Shown: positions 16,813 to 26,219, counted from the first letter of the stretch. The stretch: DNA of 64,000 nucleotides from Cytophagales bacterium (GCA_017303805.1 JAFLBQ010000006.1:62001-126000); one strand, 5' to 3'. Translations and numbers: made by a program. The notes: generated by a model not told the origin, from the letters alone.

Positions 16813-19257
16813 CTACAACCGCAGGGCGAGCATCAGCATGTAATTACGACCGGCCTGTGGATAGTAGTAATTTTGACGGTATTCGGTTAGGCCGCCTAAA
16901 TATCCCCACGTGTAACCGTTCGAAACATACTGTACATCCAACACATTGTTAAGCAACCCGCTAAGCGAAACCTCCCGCACGCCTTTTGGGTGCCAGGTAT
17001 AACCTACGCGCAAGTCATTTATAAAATAGGCATCAATGCTTCTGTTGTTATTGGTTGTGTTATCTAAAAATTGCCGACCCACGTATTTTGTTAAAAGGCT
17101 AACTTCCCAACCCGGCTTGGGTGTAAACTGTAAGGCCGAACCGGCAATTACTGCGGGCGAAAAAGCAATATCGGTAGCGCGATGCGTAATAGTAACTTCA
17201 TTGTACTCATCAAAGTTTTCACCGTAGTCGTAGATAATCTCATTAAAGGTGGTAATCTTATTTTTACTAAGGGTAAGATTGGCCATCCACGAAAGGGTGC
17301 GCCCCACTTTCCATAAGCCTTCTACCTCTACACCGCTGCGAAAGCTACGGGCTACGTTGGTACGGATAAGCGCCCCCACATCATTCACTCTTCCGGTAGG
17401 TACCAGTTGGTTTTTATAGTCCATGTAGTAATAATTAACCGTCAGGTTAAAATTTGTTCTTCGAAATCGCCAGCCGGCTTCGAGGTCGCCCAAGTGTTCG
17501 TGCCGCGGGGTGGTACCTGCCATGGCATCAATAAAATCATCGCGCACGGGCTCGCGGTTACCTACGGCATACGAGCTATAAAATTGATTTTGTGAATTAA
17601 CGGTGTAAGTAAGTCCTAGCTTAGGATTAAAAAAGTTAAAACGCTTGCCCACAGCAAAATCGAATTGTTTGTTCTCTTTACCCGATGCCTGGTAATCTAT
17701 GTTGCGGTATTGCAAGTCCACAAAGCCGGCTAGTTGCTCCGTGAAAGCAACACTGTTTTTCCAATAGATAGTAAAGTCCTTTTTTGTGCCCCTGTTAAAG
17801 TAGTATTGGTAATCTTTGGGAACGTCAGAAACCTGTGCCCAGATAATCTGCCCAAAATGATCGCCCACGTAGTTATTCCAGGCGCCACCTAAAACCGAGT
17901 TGAAACGTTCGGCATCGTAATTTATAGAGTAGGTAACTCCATAAAAATCGTTATCGAGCCAACGCCTGCGAATCAAATCGGTTGATGAAATGGTTTGGCC
18001 ACCCAAAACCACCTCGGGCAGACCGTAATCTTCAAAGTCGTTATCGGTACGAAACTCTTCGTAAAAACCCTTTCCCTTGGTATAGTGCAGGGCACCTTGC
18101 AGCGTGATTTTATTGCCCGCTCGGTGCGATGCGTGAAATTGGTAGTGATCCTGCTGGTAATTATCAACCTGATTGGCGTAGGTATAAAGGTTAAAGGTGC
18201 GGCCCGCACGTAGCAGGTTATCGGTTTGCTCCTGGTTCCAGCCTTCGCTGGCTGCCGTTTCCAGCATGGCGTCTGCATCATTCTTTAATCGCGACTCGGG
18301 TACACCGTACCAACTTTGGTACGTAATTTCTTTTCCTCCAAAGGCAATCGCTTTTAAGATGGTCTTGTTGGCATAGTATGCACCCGAGAGGTAATACGAT
18401 TTAAGATCCGAGCTTGCCCTGTCGATATAACCATCGGATGAGATCCGCGAAAGCCGGCCATCCACAACAAATTTGTTGTTGAGTAAACCGGTACCTACCG
18501 CCACTGTGTTGCGCAAGGTGTTAAACGACCCGACCGAGTTAACCACATCGGCATAAGCGGCATCGTTGCGGGTGGTAGTTTGTAAATTAACACTGGCCCC
18601 AAAGGCGCCCGCCCCGTTGGTAGAAGTGCCCACCCCGCGTTGCACCTGCACGCTTTGCAGCGAGGAGGTAAGATCAGGTGTATTAACCCAAAATACACCT
18701 TGGCTCTCGCTGTCGTTTACAGGAATACCGTTAATGGTTACATTAATGCGCGTAGCATCGCTGCCGCGGATGCGAAGCCCGGTGTACCCGACACCCGCCC
18801 CCGCATCGGACGTGCTTACCAGCGAGGGAGTCCAGTTAAGCACAAAAGGTAAATCCTGTCCATAGTTTTGTTTTTGTAACGCAGCTTTCTGAATGGTGCT
18901 TGCTACGGTTGGTCCGCTTTCAACAGCCCGCGTTGCCGAAACTATTACCTGGTCGGTAAGTTGCACCGCTTCCTGTAACTGAATTACCCGGTTGGCTACA
19001 TCGGTTACTAAAGGAGTTATAAGGGTTTGGTAGCCCACAAACCGAACCTCGGCCTTGTACTCGCCAGCAGGTAAGGAAGGAAGTGTGAAGAACCCAAGTT
19101 GATCGGTAATGGCATAGCGTGGAGGACTCTTTAGTTGCACCGTAGCACCTGCCAGCGGTGTTTGGGTGCGCCCATCTACAATGCGCCCCCGAATGGTTTG
19201 GGCTTGCAAAATGCCAGGCAAGGCCAGCACCAGCGTTACATAAATTGATTTTAACAT
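16813..19257 (-). CDS. TonB-dependent outer-membrane receptor, predicted thiamin-type
   Basis: From ATG 19257 (preferred over 19296 because a signal peptide ending ILQAQT follows) the protein is 814 residues. It has a carboxypeptidase-regulatory-like domain (about 25-100, IRGRIVDGRTQTPLAGATV), a plug (about 105-215, GLRIRGSDATRINVTINGIPV) and a 22-strand-type barrel to the end. Its 5' region carries a TPP riboswitch, so uptake of thiamin or a precursor is the best substrate prediction; thiamin receptors under such riboswitches have been predicted in Bacteroidota. No SusD partner is adjacent, which argues against a glycan role. Confidence 0.87.
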   Translation of the reverse strand: MLKSIYVTLVLALPGILQAQTIRGRIVDGRTQTPLAGATVQLKSPPRYAITDQLGFFTLPSLPAGEYKAEVRFVGYQTLITPLVTDVANRVIQLQEAVQLTDQVIVSATRAVESGPTVASTIQKAALQKQNYGQDLPFVLNWTPSLVSTSDAGAGVGYTGLRIRGSDATRINVTINGIPVNDSESQGVFWVNTPDLTSSLQSVQVQRGVGTSTNGAGAFGASVNLQTTTRNDAAYADVVNSVGSFNTLRNTVAVGTGLLNNKFVVDGRLSRISSDGYIDRASSDLKSYYLSGAYYANKTILKAIAFGGKEITYQSWYGVPESRLKNDADAMLETAASEGWNQEQTDNLLRAGRTFNLYTYANQVDNYQQDHYQFHASHRAGNKITLQGALHYTKGKGFYEEFRTDNDFEDYGLPEVVLGGQTISSTDLIRRRWLDNDFYGVTYSINYDAERFNSVLGGAWNNYVGDHFGQIIWAQVSDVPKDYQYYFNRGTKKDFTIYWKNSVAFTEQLAGFVDLQYRNIDYQASGKENKQFDFAVGKRFNFFNPKLGLTYTVNSQNQFYSSYAVGNREPVRDDFIDAMAGTTPRHEHLGDLEAGWRFRRTNFNLTVNYYYMDYKNQLVPTGRVNDVGALIRTNVARSFRSGVEVEGLWKVGRTLSWMANLTLSKNKITTFNEIIYDYGENFDEYNEVTITHRATDIAFSPAVIAGSALQFTPKPGWEVSLLTKYVGRQFLDNTTNNNRSIDAYFINDLRVGYTWHPKGVREVSLSGLLNNVLDVQYVSNGYTWGYLGGLTEYRQNYYYPQAGRNYMLMLALRL

Positions 19258-19319
19258 GTTGTTAATAAGTTTAAAGTCAGGCGCATAGGGGAACACGCCC
19301 TTTAACTTATTTTGAGTTG

Positions 19320-19336
19320 TTCAAAAAGTTTTTGAA
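19320..19336 (-). promoter_or_regulatory. Possible expression platform of the TPP riboswitch
   Basis: TTCAAAAAGTTTTTGAA is a perfect palindrome with 8-bp arms between the riboswitch aptamer and the receptor start. It could form a weak hairpin with a U-rich arm. Whether regulation is by termination or by blocking translation cannot be decided from sequence. Confidence 0.35.
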
Positions 19337-19359
19337 TCTGTGGCCAGCAACTTTAAAAA

Positions 19360-19445
19360 CATCTCTGCCTCCCTTCGGCCGCATTACCGGCATCAGGTTC
19401 AGTGGGTATAATCTCAGCCCGAAATATTAAGGCACCCCTTTGTCG
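19360..19445 (-). ncRNA. TPP riboswitch (THI element)
   Basis: On the minus strand the conserved blocks appear in order: GGGGTGCC, GGGCTGAGATTATACCC, GAACCTGATGCCGGTAATG and CGAAGGGA. These are the P1/P2, CTGAGA and P4/P5 segments of the TPP aptamer, with normal spacing. It lies about 100 nt upstream of the TonB receptor start at 19257 on the same strand, so thiamin pyrophosphate should repress that receptor. Confidence 0.95.
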
Positions 19446-19596
19446 TTTTGACGAAGCAAATGTAAACACGAATAGTTGGTATTAACAAGTCCGGATGCAG
19501 AAAGTGATGATCGGGCACAACACAAAGAGTAAGTTGGTAAAAGAATCAGATGGCCGGCAACTATTTAATCTGCACTACAACTTCTATTTTTACATA

Positions 19597-20094
19597 ATGT
19601 ATAAAGCAACCGTATCGAACCGCACGTTTGAAATAGAGCCTACCGAGGCCGGATTTCTCGTAAACGGAGAAACTATCGAGTGGGATCTGGTAAAACTGAA
19701 CGACACCACCTTTCATATTTTGTATAACAACCAAAGCTACCGGGCCGAATTAATAAAAGCCGATAGCGAGAGCAAAACGTTTACATTTAAAATCAACGGC
19801 CGCATTTACCCGGTTTTGCTGAAAGATAAATTTGATTTGCTGCTGGAGAAGATGGGCATGGCCAATAGCGGAGCCGCTAAAGTAAATCTGGTAAAAGCAC
19901 CCATGCCGGGTTTGATTGTCGATTTGAAAATACAAACCGGAGACTCGGTAAAACAGGGCGATGCGTTGCTCATTCTCGAAGCAATGAAAATGGAAAATAT
20001 TTTAAAGTCGCCCGGAGCGGGCACAGTTAAAAACCTGAAAGTGAAGAAGGGTGACAGTGTGGAAAAGGGTCAGGTATTGATTGAATTTATGTAA
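19597..20094 (+). CDS. Biotin carboxyl carrier protein (biotinyl domain)
   Basis: ATG 19597 is preferred over the frame start at 19495 because the region between reads like non-coding leader. The 165-residue protein has a ~90-residue N-terminal beta region and a C-terminal biotinyl domain. APMPGLIVDL leads to EAMKMEN, whose Lys131 should be biotinylated, and the mirrored half ends KKGDSVEKGQVLIEF. It would carry CO2 for an acyl-CoA carboxylase or a decarboxylase. The catalytic subunits are not next to it. It is 5 bp before the aminotransferase gene, so the two are probably co-transcribed. Confidence 0.88.
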   Translation: MYKATVSNRTFEIEPTEAGFLVNGETIEWDLVKLNDTTFHILYNNQSYRAELIKADSESKTFTFKINGRIYPVLLKDKFDLLLEKMGMANSGAAKVNLVKAPMPGLIVDLKIQTGDSVKQGDALLILEAMKMENILKSPGAGTVKNLKVKKGDSVEKGQVLIEFM

Positions 20095-20099
20095 CCGGT

Positions 20100-21407
20100 A
20101 TGCGTCAGCAACTACTAAGCGAAGGAGCCAAAGAGCTCAGTTACGAAATCCGCGAAATCGTAAAGAAGGCCGAACAAATCCGAAATCTTGGTAAAGAGAT
20201 TTATTGGGAAAACATTGGCGATCCAATTCAGAAAAATCACCAACTGCCGGAATGGATCAGGCAAATTATTGCTGATCTGGCTCTGCAAAACGATGCCTAC
20301 AGCTATTGCCCCAGCAAAGGCATTTTAGATACGCGCAAATTTCTGGCAGCACAAACCAATCAGTTAGGCGGTGCGCAAATTACGCCCGATGATATTTGTT
20401 TTTTTAATGGACTGGGCGATGCCATTGCCAAAGTGTATCAATACATCACGCCCACTTCAAGAGTAATTGGTCCCTCGCCTGCATACTCTACCCACTCCAG
20501 TGCCGAAGCTGCCCATGCCGGGCACGAACCGCTTACATACAAACTCGACCCCAACAACAAATGGTATCCCGACCTGGATGATCTGTATAATAAAGTAAAG
20601 TACAACCCCAACATTGTGGGCATACTTATCATTAACCCAGATAACCCAACCGGCATGGTGTATCCGTACGATACGCTGAAACGGATTGTTGAGATTGCCA
20701 GAGAGTTTAAACTCTTTTTGATTGCCGATGAGATTTACATTAACATAACCTACAACGGGGCCAAAGCGTGGTCGCTGGCTGAAGTGATCGGAGATGTGCC
20801 TGGTATTTCCATGAAAGGAATTTCAAAAGAGTTACCGTGGCCGGGAGCGCGCTGCGGTTGGATGGAATACTATAATCGCCATAAAGACCCAGACTTTAAT
20901 CGTTTTTGCAATGCATTGGATAATGCCAAAATGATTGAAGTGTGTTCAACCAAGTTGCCCCAACTGGCTATTCCAAAAATTTTAGGCGATGCGCGTTTCA
21001 AAACCTATCGCGATGAAACCAACCGCAATATAGGCAGGCGCAGTAAAATCATTGCCGATATTTTACATACTGTACCGCAACTTACCTTTAACGAAACCTT
21101 TGGTGCGTTTTATAATACCATCATTTTCAGAAGCGGCACTCTTAAACCCGGTCAGAAAATTCATATTGAGGATGGTCGCGTGCGTAAGTTGGTAGAGGAA
21201 TGGACAAGCCATGAGATTCCGTACGATAAACGATTTGTTTATTACCTGCTGGGCGCGAAAGGAGTTTGCGTAGTACCTATCTCCTCCTTTTGCTCCGAAC
21301 TTCAAGGCTTTCGCGTTACGTTGCTGGAAGAGAAAGAAGACATTCTGGTAAAAACATTTACGGCTATCCGCGATGGAATTGTAGAATACCTGGCGAGTCA
21401 GGAATAA
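20100..21407 (+). CDS. PLP-dependent class I/II aminotransferase
   Basis: A 435-residue fold-type I enzyme with the motifs WENIGDPIQK, YCPSKGILDTR, INPDNPTGMVYP, IADEIYINITY and GISKELPWPGARCGWM, whose Lys243 should form the PLP aldimine. It is longer than typical aspartate transaminases and belongs to a group seen in Bacteroidota and Archaea with unclear substrate. Its place just before the ilv leader may be coincidence, or it may share a role in alanine/branched-chain metabolism; that is inference. A perfect hairpin begins at its stop codon. Confidence 0.85.
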   Translation: MRQQLLSEGAKELSYEIREIVKKAEQIRNLGKEIYWENIGDPIQKNHQLPEWIRQIIADLALQNDAYSYCPSKGILDTRKFLAAQTNQLGGAQITPDDICFFNGLGDAIAKVYQYITPTSRVIGPSPAYSTHSSAEAAHAGHEPLTYKLDPNNKWYPDLDDLYNKVKYNPNIVGILIINPDNPTGMVYPYDTLKRIVEIAREFKLFLIADEIYINITYNGAKAWSLAEVIGDVPGISMKGISKELPWPGARCGWMEYYNRHKDPDFNRFCNALDNAKMIEVCSTKLPQLAIPKILGDARFKTYRDETNRNIGRRSKIIADILHTVPQLTFNETFGAFYNTIIFRSGTLKPGQKIHIEDGRVRKLVEEWTSHEIPYDKRFVYYLLGAKGVCVVPISSFCSELQGFRVTLLEEKEDILVKTFTAIRDGIVEYLASQE

Positions 21408-21437
21408 CTATTTGCACAAAATTTGTGCAAATAGTTA
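21405..21437. repeat. Perfect inverted repeat with 16-bp arms at the aminotransferase stop codon
   Basis: TAACTATTTGCACAAA and TTTGTGCAAATAGTTA flank a single A. The left arm includes the TAA stop. It lacks a U tract of the usual kind, so it may be a terminator of odd form, a cruciform or a binding site for a dimeric regulator. The next hairpin shares its TTTGTGCA core. Confidence 0.75.
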
Positions 21438-21468
21438 TACTTTATGCAAAACATTTGTGCATAAAGTA
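21438..21468. repeat. Second inverted repeat, 11-bp arms with 9-nt loop
   Basis: TACTTTATGCA and TGCATAAAGTA flank AAACATTTG. It begins directly after the first inverted repeat. The pair lies 60-100 bp upstream of the ilv promoter candidate and could be either a 3'-end structure of the upstream gene or an operator pair for the ilv operon. Confidence 0.65.
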
Positions 21469-21529
21469 ACACCCACCTGATCCCCACCTAACATTCGTTA
21501 TAATTCCTTTTTTAAAACTTTTATCACCT

Positions 21530-21558
21530 TTTGGTTGAAACTCATTACAAAATTTTTG
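21530..21558 (+). promoter_or_regulatory. Candidate ilv operon promoter
   Basis: TTTGG near 21530 is followed after about 17 nt by AATTTTTG (21551-21558), one base off the Bacteroidota TAnnTTTG -7 box. Transcription would start near 21565, about 18 nt before the leader peptide ATG. The match is imperfect. Confidence 0.35.
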
Positions 21559-21582
21559 AACCTTGTATGCACGCACAAGATT

Positions 21583-21681
21583 ATGAATCTGATTAACTAT
21601 CTCACTCAAATCAAAAACACACTGGCGGTGATCAGTGTGCTCGTGCTCAATGTCATTATTCTCCGAAAACCGGGGCTGTAA
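21583..21681 (+). CDS. ilv operon leader peptide (attenuator), 32 residues
   Basis: An open frame from ATG 21583 to TAA 21681 encodes 32 residues, of which 16 are Leu, Ile or Val (7 Leu, 5 Ile, 4 Val). It begins MNLINYLTQI and ends ILRKPGL. It lies between a promoter candidate and a strong terminator hairpin, upstream of ilvE. This is the architecture of ribosome-mediated attenuation as in the E. coli ilv operons. The seven Leu codons are CTC (4) and CTG (3). The last codons (CGGGGC, 21671-21676) can pair with GCCCCG (21707-21712) in the terminator, providing an antiterminator. Its short length explains why gene callers would miss it. Confidence 0.85.
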   Translation: MNLINYLTQIKNTLAVISVLVLNVIILRKPGL

Positions 21682-21702
21682 CGATATTGAAAAAAATATT
21701 GG

Positions 21703-21735
21703 AACCGCCCCGACTTATCGGGGCGGTTTTGTTTT
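21703..21735 (+). terminator. Intrinsic terminator/attenuator in the ilv leader
   Basis: AACCGCCCCGA and TCGGGGCGGTT form an 11-bp stem with a CTTA loop, followed by TTGTTTT. It sits 21 nt after the leader-peptide stop and 40 nt before ilvE. The alternative pairing of 21671-21676 with 21707-21712 would break it when a ribosome stalls earlier in the leader peptide. Confidence 0.9.
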
Positions 21736-21748
21736 ATAGATAAAATCG

Positions 21749-21764
21749 CAAACTAACGATTGTT
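21749..21764 (+). promoter_or_regulatory. Shared 16-nt element before ilvE
   Basis: CAAACTAACGATTGTT lies between the attenuator and ilvE, ending 10 bp before its ATG. The identical 16 bases occur at 32821-32836 just before leuC, also directly after a terminator. A role in translation initiation or co-regulation of both operons is inferred. Confidence 0.7.
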
Positions 21765-21774
21765 TTAGAACAGT

Positions 21775-22662
21775 ATGTACTTCACACCCAGCACCCAACT
21801 TTACCACAACGGAAAATTTGTAAAAGCCACAGAGGCTTCCACCGACCTGTATAGCCAAACGTTGCACTATGGCTATGGGGTTTTTGAAGGTATTCGTGCC
21901 TATAAAACCGTTAACGGTGTAAAAATTTTTAAAGCCCACGAACATTACGAGCGCCTGCTAAAGAGCTGCGCACTTGTAAGCATTCCTTTCAACTATTCAA
22001 TTGAAGACCTAACACAGATTTCGTACCAGGTATTGGAGCGAAATAACCTGAAGGATGCATACATCCGACCATTGGTGTACTGCGCTCCCAACATGACGTT
22101 GTCGGCCCCCACCGGAGTTTCATTTATGATAGCCGCGTGGGAGTGGGGCAAGTACCATGGCTTGCAATCGCTAAAGGTTTGCGTGTCTTCTTTTCAACGA
22201 CCCAACCCTAAGTCAGTAAAAATGGAAGCCAAGGTATGTGGTCATTATGTAAACTCCATCATGGCCACCAACGAAGCAAAGAAGCGGGGCTTTGATGAAG
22301 CATTAATGTTAGATATGAATGGCTTCGTGGCGGAAGGGCCCGGAGCCAATTTTTTTTATGAGAAAGATGGAGTGCTCTATACGCCACCACTCGGCAGCAT
22401 TTTACCCGGCATCACCCGGCAAACGGTTTTTGAAATCTGTCGCGAGATGGACCTGCCGCTGGTAGAGAAGTTGTTTCGCCCCGAAGAATTGTTCGAAGCC
22501 GATAGCGCCTTCTTCTGTGGTACAGCCGCTGAAGTAGTAGCCATCGAATCCATAGAAGGCCAGTTGTTTTCTAAACCGTGGAAACAATCTATGGGGGCAG
22601 TGGTACAAGAAGCTTATAAGTGTATTGTGTTAGATAAGAGTTATTCGTACGTGATTGTTTAA
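21775..22662 (+). CDS. ilvE: Branched-chain amino acid aminotransferase
   Basis: A 295-residue fold-type IV PLP enzyme. LHYGYGVFEGIRAYKT is the typical N-terminal motif; Lys153 in EAKVCGHYVNS should bind PLP; FVAEGPGANFFYEKDG and ILPGITRQTVFEI complete the family pattern. It transaminates the keto acids of Leu, Ile and Val with glutamate. It is the first structural gene after the attenuator. Homologues include D-amino acid transaminase and aminodeoxychorismate lyase, but operon context settles the role. Confidence 0.96.
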   Translation: MYFTPSTQLYHNGKFVKATEASTDLYSQTLHYGYGVFEGIRAYKTVNGVKIFKAHEHYERLLKSCALVSIPFNYSIEDLTQISYQVLERNNLKDAYIRPLVYCAPNMTLSAPTGVSFMIAAWEWGKYHGLQSLKVCVSSFQRPNPKSVKMEAKVCGHYVNSIMATNEAKKRGFDEALMLDMNGFVAEGPGANFFYEKDGVLYTPPLGSILPGITRQTVFEICREMDLPLVEKLFRPEELFEADSAFFCGTAAEVVAIESIEGQLFSKPWKQSMGAVVQEAYKCIVLDKSYSYVIV

Positions 22663-22666
22663 AGAA

Positions 22667-22743
22667 GTTGCTGGTTACTGGTTTCTTGTTGCTGGTAAAT
22701 CAGTAGCAAAACCAGAAGCCAGCAACCAGAAGCCAGCAACCCA
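22667..22743. repeat. Heptad repeat block a, between ilvE and ilvD
   Basis: Eleven 7-bp units (GTTGCTG, GTTACTG, GTTTCTT, GTTGCTG ... AAGCCAG, CAACCAG) fill the gap from just after the ilvE stop to just before the ilvD start. The left units are the reverse complement of the right ones, giving an imperfect hairpin of about 29 bp. Confidence 0.85.
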
Positions 22744-22745
22744 GA

Positions 22746-24425
22746 ATGGAACTTAATAAATATAGCCGCACCATCACCCAAGACCCTACACTACCCGCCT
22801 CGCAGGCCATGCTGTATGGAATTGGTTTGACGGAGCATGATTTGAAAAAAGCCCAGGTAGGAATTGTAAGTACCGGGTACGATGGCAATACCTGCAACAT
22901 GCACTTGAATGCATTAGCCAGCGAAGTAAAGCAGGCCGTATGGGATCAGGAGTTAGTAGGTTTGATTTTTAATACCATTGGTGTTAGCGATGGCATTGCC
23001 AACGGCACCGAGGGCATGCGCTATTCTTTGGTAAGTCGCGAAGTGATTGCCGACTCGATTGAAACAGTATGTGGGGCACAATATTATGATGGCTTGATTG
23101 CCGTGGTTGGGTGCGATAAAAATATGCCCGGTTCGCTTATCGCGATGGGAAGGCTGAACCGCCCGGCCATTATGGTATATGGTGGCACTATTGCCGGAGG
23201 CCATTATAAAGGTCGTGAGTTGAACATCATCTCTTCATTTGAAGCCCTTGGCGAAAAAATTCAAGGCAAGCTTTCGGATGAAGATTATAAAGGCATCATT
23301 CAAAATTCTTGTCCGGGTGCCGGAGCGTGTGGCGGCATGTACACAGCCAACACCATGGCCTCGGCCATTGAAGCATTGGGAATGGCGTTGCCTTATTCCT
23401 CTTCTAACCCGGCAGTAAGTAAAGAAAAGTCGGCTGAGTGCACCGAAGCGGCCAAAGCCATTCGGTTGTTGCTGGAAAAAGATCTTAAGCCGCGCGACAT
23501 TATGACGTTTAAGGCATTTGAAAATGCGATCACCGTGGTAATGGTACTTGGCGGATCTACCAATGCAGTGCTGCACTTAATCGCCATGGCAAAAAGTGTG
23601 GGAGTAAAAATCACCCAGGAAGATTTTCAGCGCATCTCCGATAAGACTCCCTTGATCGCTGATTTAAAACCAAGCGGTAAATATTTAATGGAGGCGCTGC
23701 ACAAAATAGGCGGTGTACCTTCTGTTATCAAATACTTATTAAGCAAAGGTTACCTGCATGGCGATTGTTTAACCGTTACCGGAAAAACTTTGGCCGAGAA
23801 TGTGGCCAACGCGAAAGATCTCGATTTCGACAAACAAGATGTAATTCTTCCATTTGAAAAACCGATTAAAAAGACCGGCCATTTGCAAATCCTTTATGGA
23901 AACCTGGCGCCCCAGGGGTCGGTGGCTAAAATTACCGGCAAGGAGGGCGAACGCTTTAAGGGCACTGCACGCGTATTTAATGGTGAGTTTGAATTGGTGG
24001 ATGGAATTAAATCCGGAAGGATAAAAGAAGGCGATGTGGTGGTTATCCGCTACGTGGGTCCGAAAGGTGCCCCTGGTATGCCGGAAATGTTAAAGCCGAC
24101 CAGTCTAATAATGGGCTCTGGCTTGGGTAAAAGTGTAGCGTTGATTACCGATGGAAGGTTTAGTGGTGGCTCACACGGGTTTGTGATTGGCCACATCACG
24201 CCCGAGGCGTTTGAAGGTGGTTTGCTTTCGTTAGTTGAAGATGGCGATTGGATTGAAATCGATGTAAAGAAACATCAGATCAATTTGCTGGTGGACGAAA
24301 AAACTATTGCGATCAGAAAGTCGCATTATAAAGCACCGGCTCTTCGGGTAAAGAGTGGTGTATTATATAAATATGCTCAACACGTAAAAACAGCTGCTGA
24401 TGGATGCGTTACTGACGAAGACTGA
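22746..24425 (+). CDS. ilvD: Dihydroxy-acid dehydratase
   Basis: A 559-residue iron-sulfur dehydratase. Candidate cluster cysteines are in [15 protein letters not shown] and [16 protein letters not shown], with further family motifs [16 protein letters not shown]-like APQGSVAK and [12 protein letters not shown]. It makes the 2-keto acids of Val and Ile in the cytosol and is oxygen-sensitive in many organisms. Length is normal. Its 3' end overlaps ilvB by 26 bp in another frame, so the two are translationally coupled. Confidence 0.97.
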   Translation: MELNKYSRTITQDPTLPASQAMLYGIGLTEHDLKKAQVGIVSTGYDGNTCNMHLNALASEVKQAVWDQELVGLIFNTIGVSDGIANGTEGMRYSLVSREVIADSIETVCGAQYYDGLIAVVGCDKNMPGSLIAMGRLNRPAIMVYGGTIAGGHYKGRELNIISSFEALGEKIQGKLSDEDYKGIIQNSCPGAGACGGMYTANTMASAIEALGMALPYSSSNPAVSKEKSAECTEAAKAIRLLLEKDLKPRDIMTFKAFENAITVVMVLGGSTNAVLHLIAMAKSVGVKITQEDFQRISDKTPLIADLKPSGKYLMEALHKIGGVPSVIKYLLSKGYLHGDCLTVTGKTLAENVANAKDLDFDKQDVILPFEKPIKKTGHLQILYGNLAPQGSVAKITGKEGERFKGTARVFNGEFELVDGIKSGRIKEGDVVVIRYVGPKGAPGMPEMLKPTSLIMGSGLGKSVALITDGRFSGGSHGFVIGHITPEAFEGGLLSLVEDGDWIEIDVKKHQINLLVDEKTIAIRKSHYKAPALRVKSGVLYKYAQHVKTAADGCVTDED

Positions 24426-26142
24426 GGAGAAGCCAGCTGCAACCAAACAAAAGATTTCCGGTTCGGAATCTTTGTTGCGTTGCCTGGTGGCTGAAAAAGT
24501 AGAACACATTTTCGGATATCCGGGTGGTGCCATCATGCCTGTGTACGATGCACTCTATCATTATGCCGATAAGCTAACGCACTTGCTTGTTCGCCACGAG
24601 CAAGGCGCCATACATGCAGCGCAAGGTTATGCACGGGTATCCGGAAAGACGGGAGTCGTTTTTGCTACTTCAGGCCCGGGTGCAACTAACTTAGTTACCG
24701 GATTGGCCGATGCGTTAATTGACTCAACACCGGTTGTCTGCATTACAGGCCAGGTGTTTGCGCACTTGTTAGGTACCGATGCGTTTCAGGAAACCGATGT
24801 GATCAACACCACCTTACCGGTTACCAAATGGAACGTGCAGGTAACCGAAGCCAAAGACATTGCTCCGGCCATTGCAAAAGCATTTTACATTGCGGCAAGC
24901 GGCAGGCCCGGCCCTGTGCTGGTGGATATAACCAAGAATGCACAGAACGAATTGATTGAAGAGTTTGAATACGAGGCATGCCAAGCGGTGCGCACGTACA
25001 AGCCAAAACCAGTTTTGCAATTAGCACAGGTAGAAGCCGCAGCGGAGTTAATCAACAATGCAAAGCGCCCGTACATTTTGGCTGGCCAGGGTATTTTGCT
25101 TGCCGGTGCTTCAAAAGAGTTACAAGCATTTTCAGAAAAAACGGGGATTCCGGTTGCCAGTACATTACTGGGTCTGGGTGCACTGCCGTGCGATCATCCC
25201 AATTACGTTGGTTATTTGGGTATGCATGGAAATTATGGGCCAAACATCAACACGAACCAGTGCGATGTATTGATTGCGATTGGAATGCGCTTTGATGATC
25301 GCGTAACAGGAAATGTGGGTAAGTATGCAAAGCAAGCCAAGGTAATTCATATTGACATCGACAAAGCGGAGATTAATAAAATCATTAGCCCAACTGTTGC
25401 TGTCCATGCCGATGCAAAAGAAGCGTTGCTTGCGTTAACAAAGCTCTGCACTAAAAATTCGTTTCCCGAATGGATCGGAAGCTTCAAAAAGCTAAACGAT
25501 GAAGAATTTGAAAAGGTAGTTGCGAAAGAAATCCGCAATACAGCAAGTCTTAAAATGGCCGAAGTAATCTACATGCTTTCCGAACTTACAAAAGGCGAAG
25601 CAGTAGTAGTTACCGATGTGGGCCAACACCAAATGGTAACTTCGCGCTATTATCAATATAAAAATCCGCGCACGAATGTTACTTCTGGTGGTGCAGGAAC
25701 TATGGGGTTTGCATTACCTGCAGCCATGGGCGCTAAAGTTGCTGTGCCCAACAAACAAGTTGTTGCCGTAATTGGCGATGGCGGTTACCAGATGACGGTA
25801 CAGGAGTTGGGTACGATTATGCAGTACAACATCTCGGTAAAAATTTTGGTGTTGAACAACAATTTCCTCGGCATGGTGCGCCAATGGCAGCAACTCTTTC
25901 ATGGCAAACGTTATTCCTTTACCGAAATGCAGAATCCGGATTTTGTAAAACTTGCGGAAGCTTATCGCATCCCGGCAGCAAAAGTAACCGAGCAAAAAAA
26001 TCTGGAAGTCGAATTAAAGAAGATGCTGGCCTCCGAAACTTCCTACTTCCTGGAAGTGGTGGTAGAAAAGGAAGATAATGTTTTCCCGATGGTGCCGGCT
26101 GGGGCGGGTGTAGCAGAAGTTATTTTGGAAATACCTAAGTAA
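24400..26142 (+). CDS. ilvB: Acetolactate synthase, large (catalytic) subunit
   Basis: A 580-residue ThDP enzyme. The N-terminal domain has [17 protein letters not shown], the catalytic Glu in [15 protein letters not shown] and [12 protein letters not shown]; the C-terminal domain has the ThDP motif [15 protein letters not shown], continuing [12 protein letters not shown]. It condenses pyruvate with pyruvate or 2-oxobutyrate. The start at 24400 lies inside ilvD; later in-frame ATGs would remove the conserved N-terminal part. The regulatory subunit gene ilvN follows after heptad block b. Confidence 0.97.
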   Translation: MDALLTKTEEKPAATKQKISGSESLLRCLVAEKVEHIFGYPGGAIMPVYDALYHYADKLTHLLVRHEQGAIHAAQGYARVSGKTGVVFATSGPGATNLVTGLADALIDSTPVVCITGQVFAHLLGTDAFQETDVINTTLPVTKWNVQVTEAKDIAPAIAKAFYIAASGRPGPVLVDITKNAQNELIEEFEYEACQAVRTYKPKPVLQLAQVEAAAELINNAKRPYILAGQGILLAGASKELQAFSEKTGIPVASTLLGLGALPCDHPNYVGYLGMHGNYGPNINTNQCDVLIAIGMRFDDRVTGNVGKYAKQAKVIHIDIDKAEINKIISPTVAVHADAKEALLALTKLCTKNSFPEWIGSFKKLNDEEFEKVVAKEIRNTASLKMAEVIYMLSELTKGEAVVVTDVGQHQMVTSRYYQYKNPRTNVTSGGAGTMGFALPAAMGAKVAVPNKQVVAVIGDGGYQMTVQELGTIMQYNISVKILVLNNNFLGMVRQWQQLFHGKRYSFTEMQNPDFVKLAEAYRIPAAKVTEQKNLEVELKKMLASETSYFLEVVVEKEDNVFPMVPAGAGVAEVILEIPK

Positions 26143-26170
26143 TGAACGTAAATAGAATAAAAATGTCAAA

Positions 26171-26219
26171 GTTACCAGTTACCCATCACAGGCTACTGGT
26201 AACCGGAAACCGGTAACCA
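26171..26219. repeat. Heptad repeat block b, between ilvB and ilvN
   Basis: Exactly seven 7-bp units: GTTACCA, GTTACCC, ATCACAG, GCTACTG, GTAACCG, GAAACCG, GTAACCA. The outer units are reverse complements of one another (GTTACC/GGTAAC), so the block can fold. It ends 5 bp before the ilvN ATG. Confidence 0.85.
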
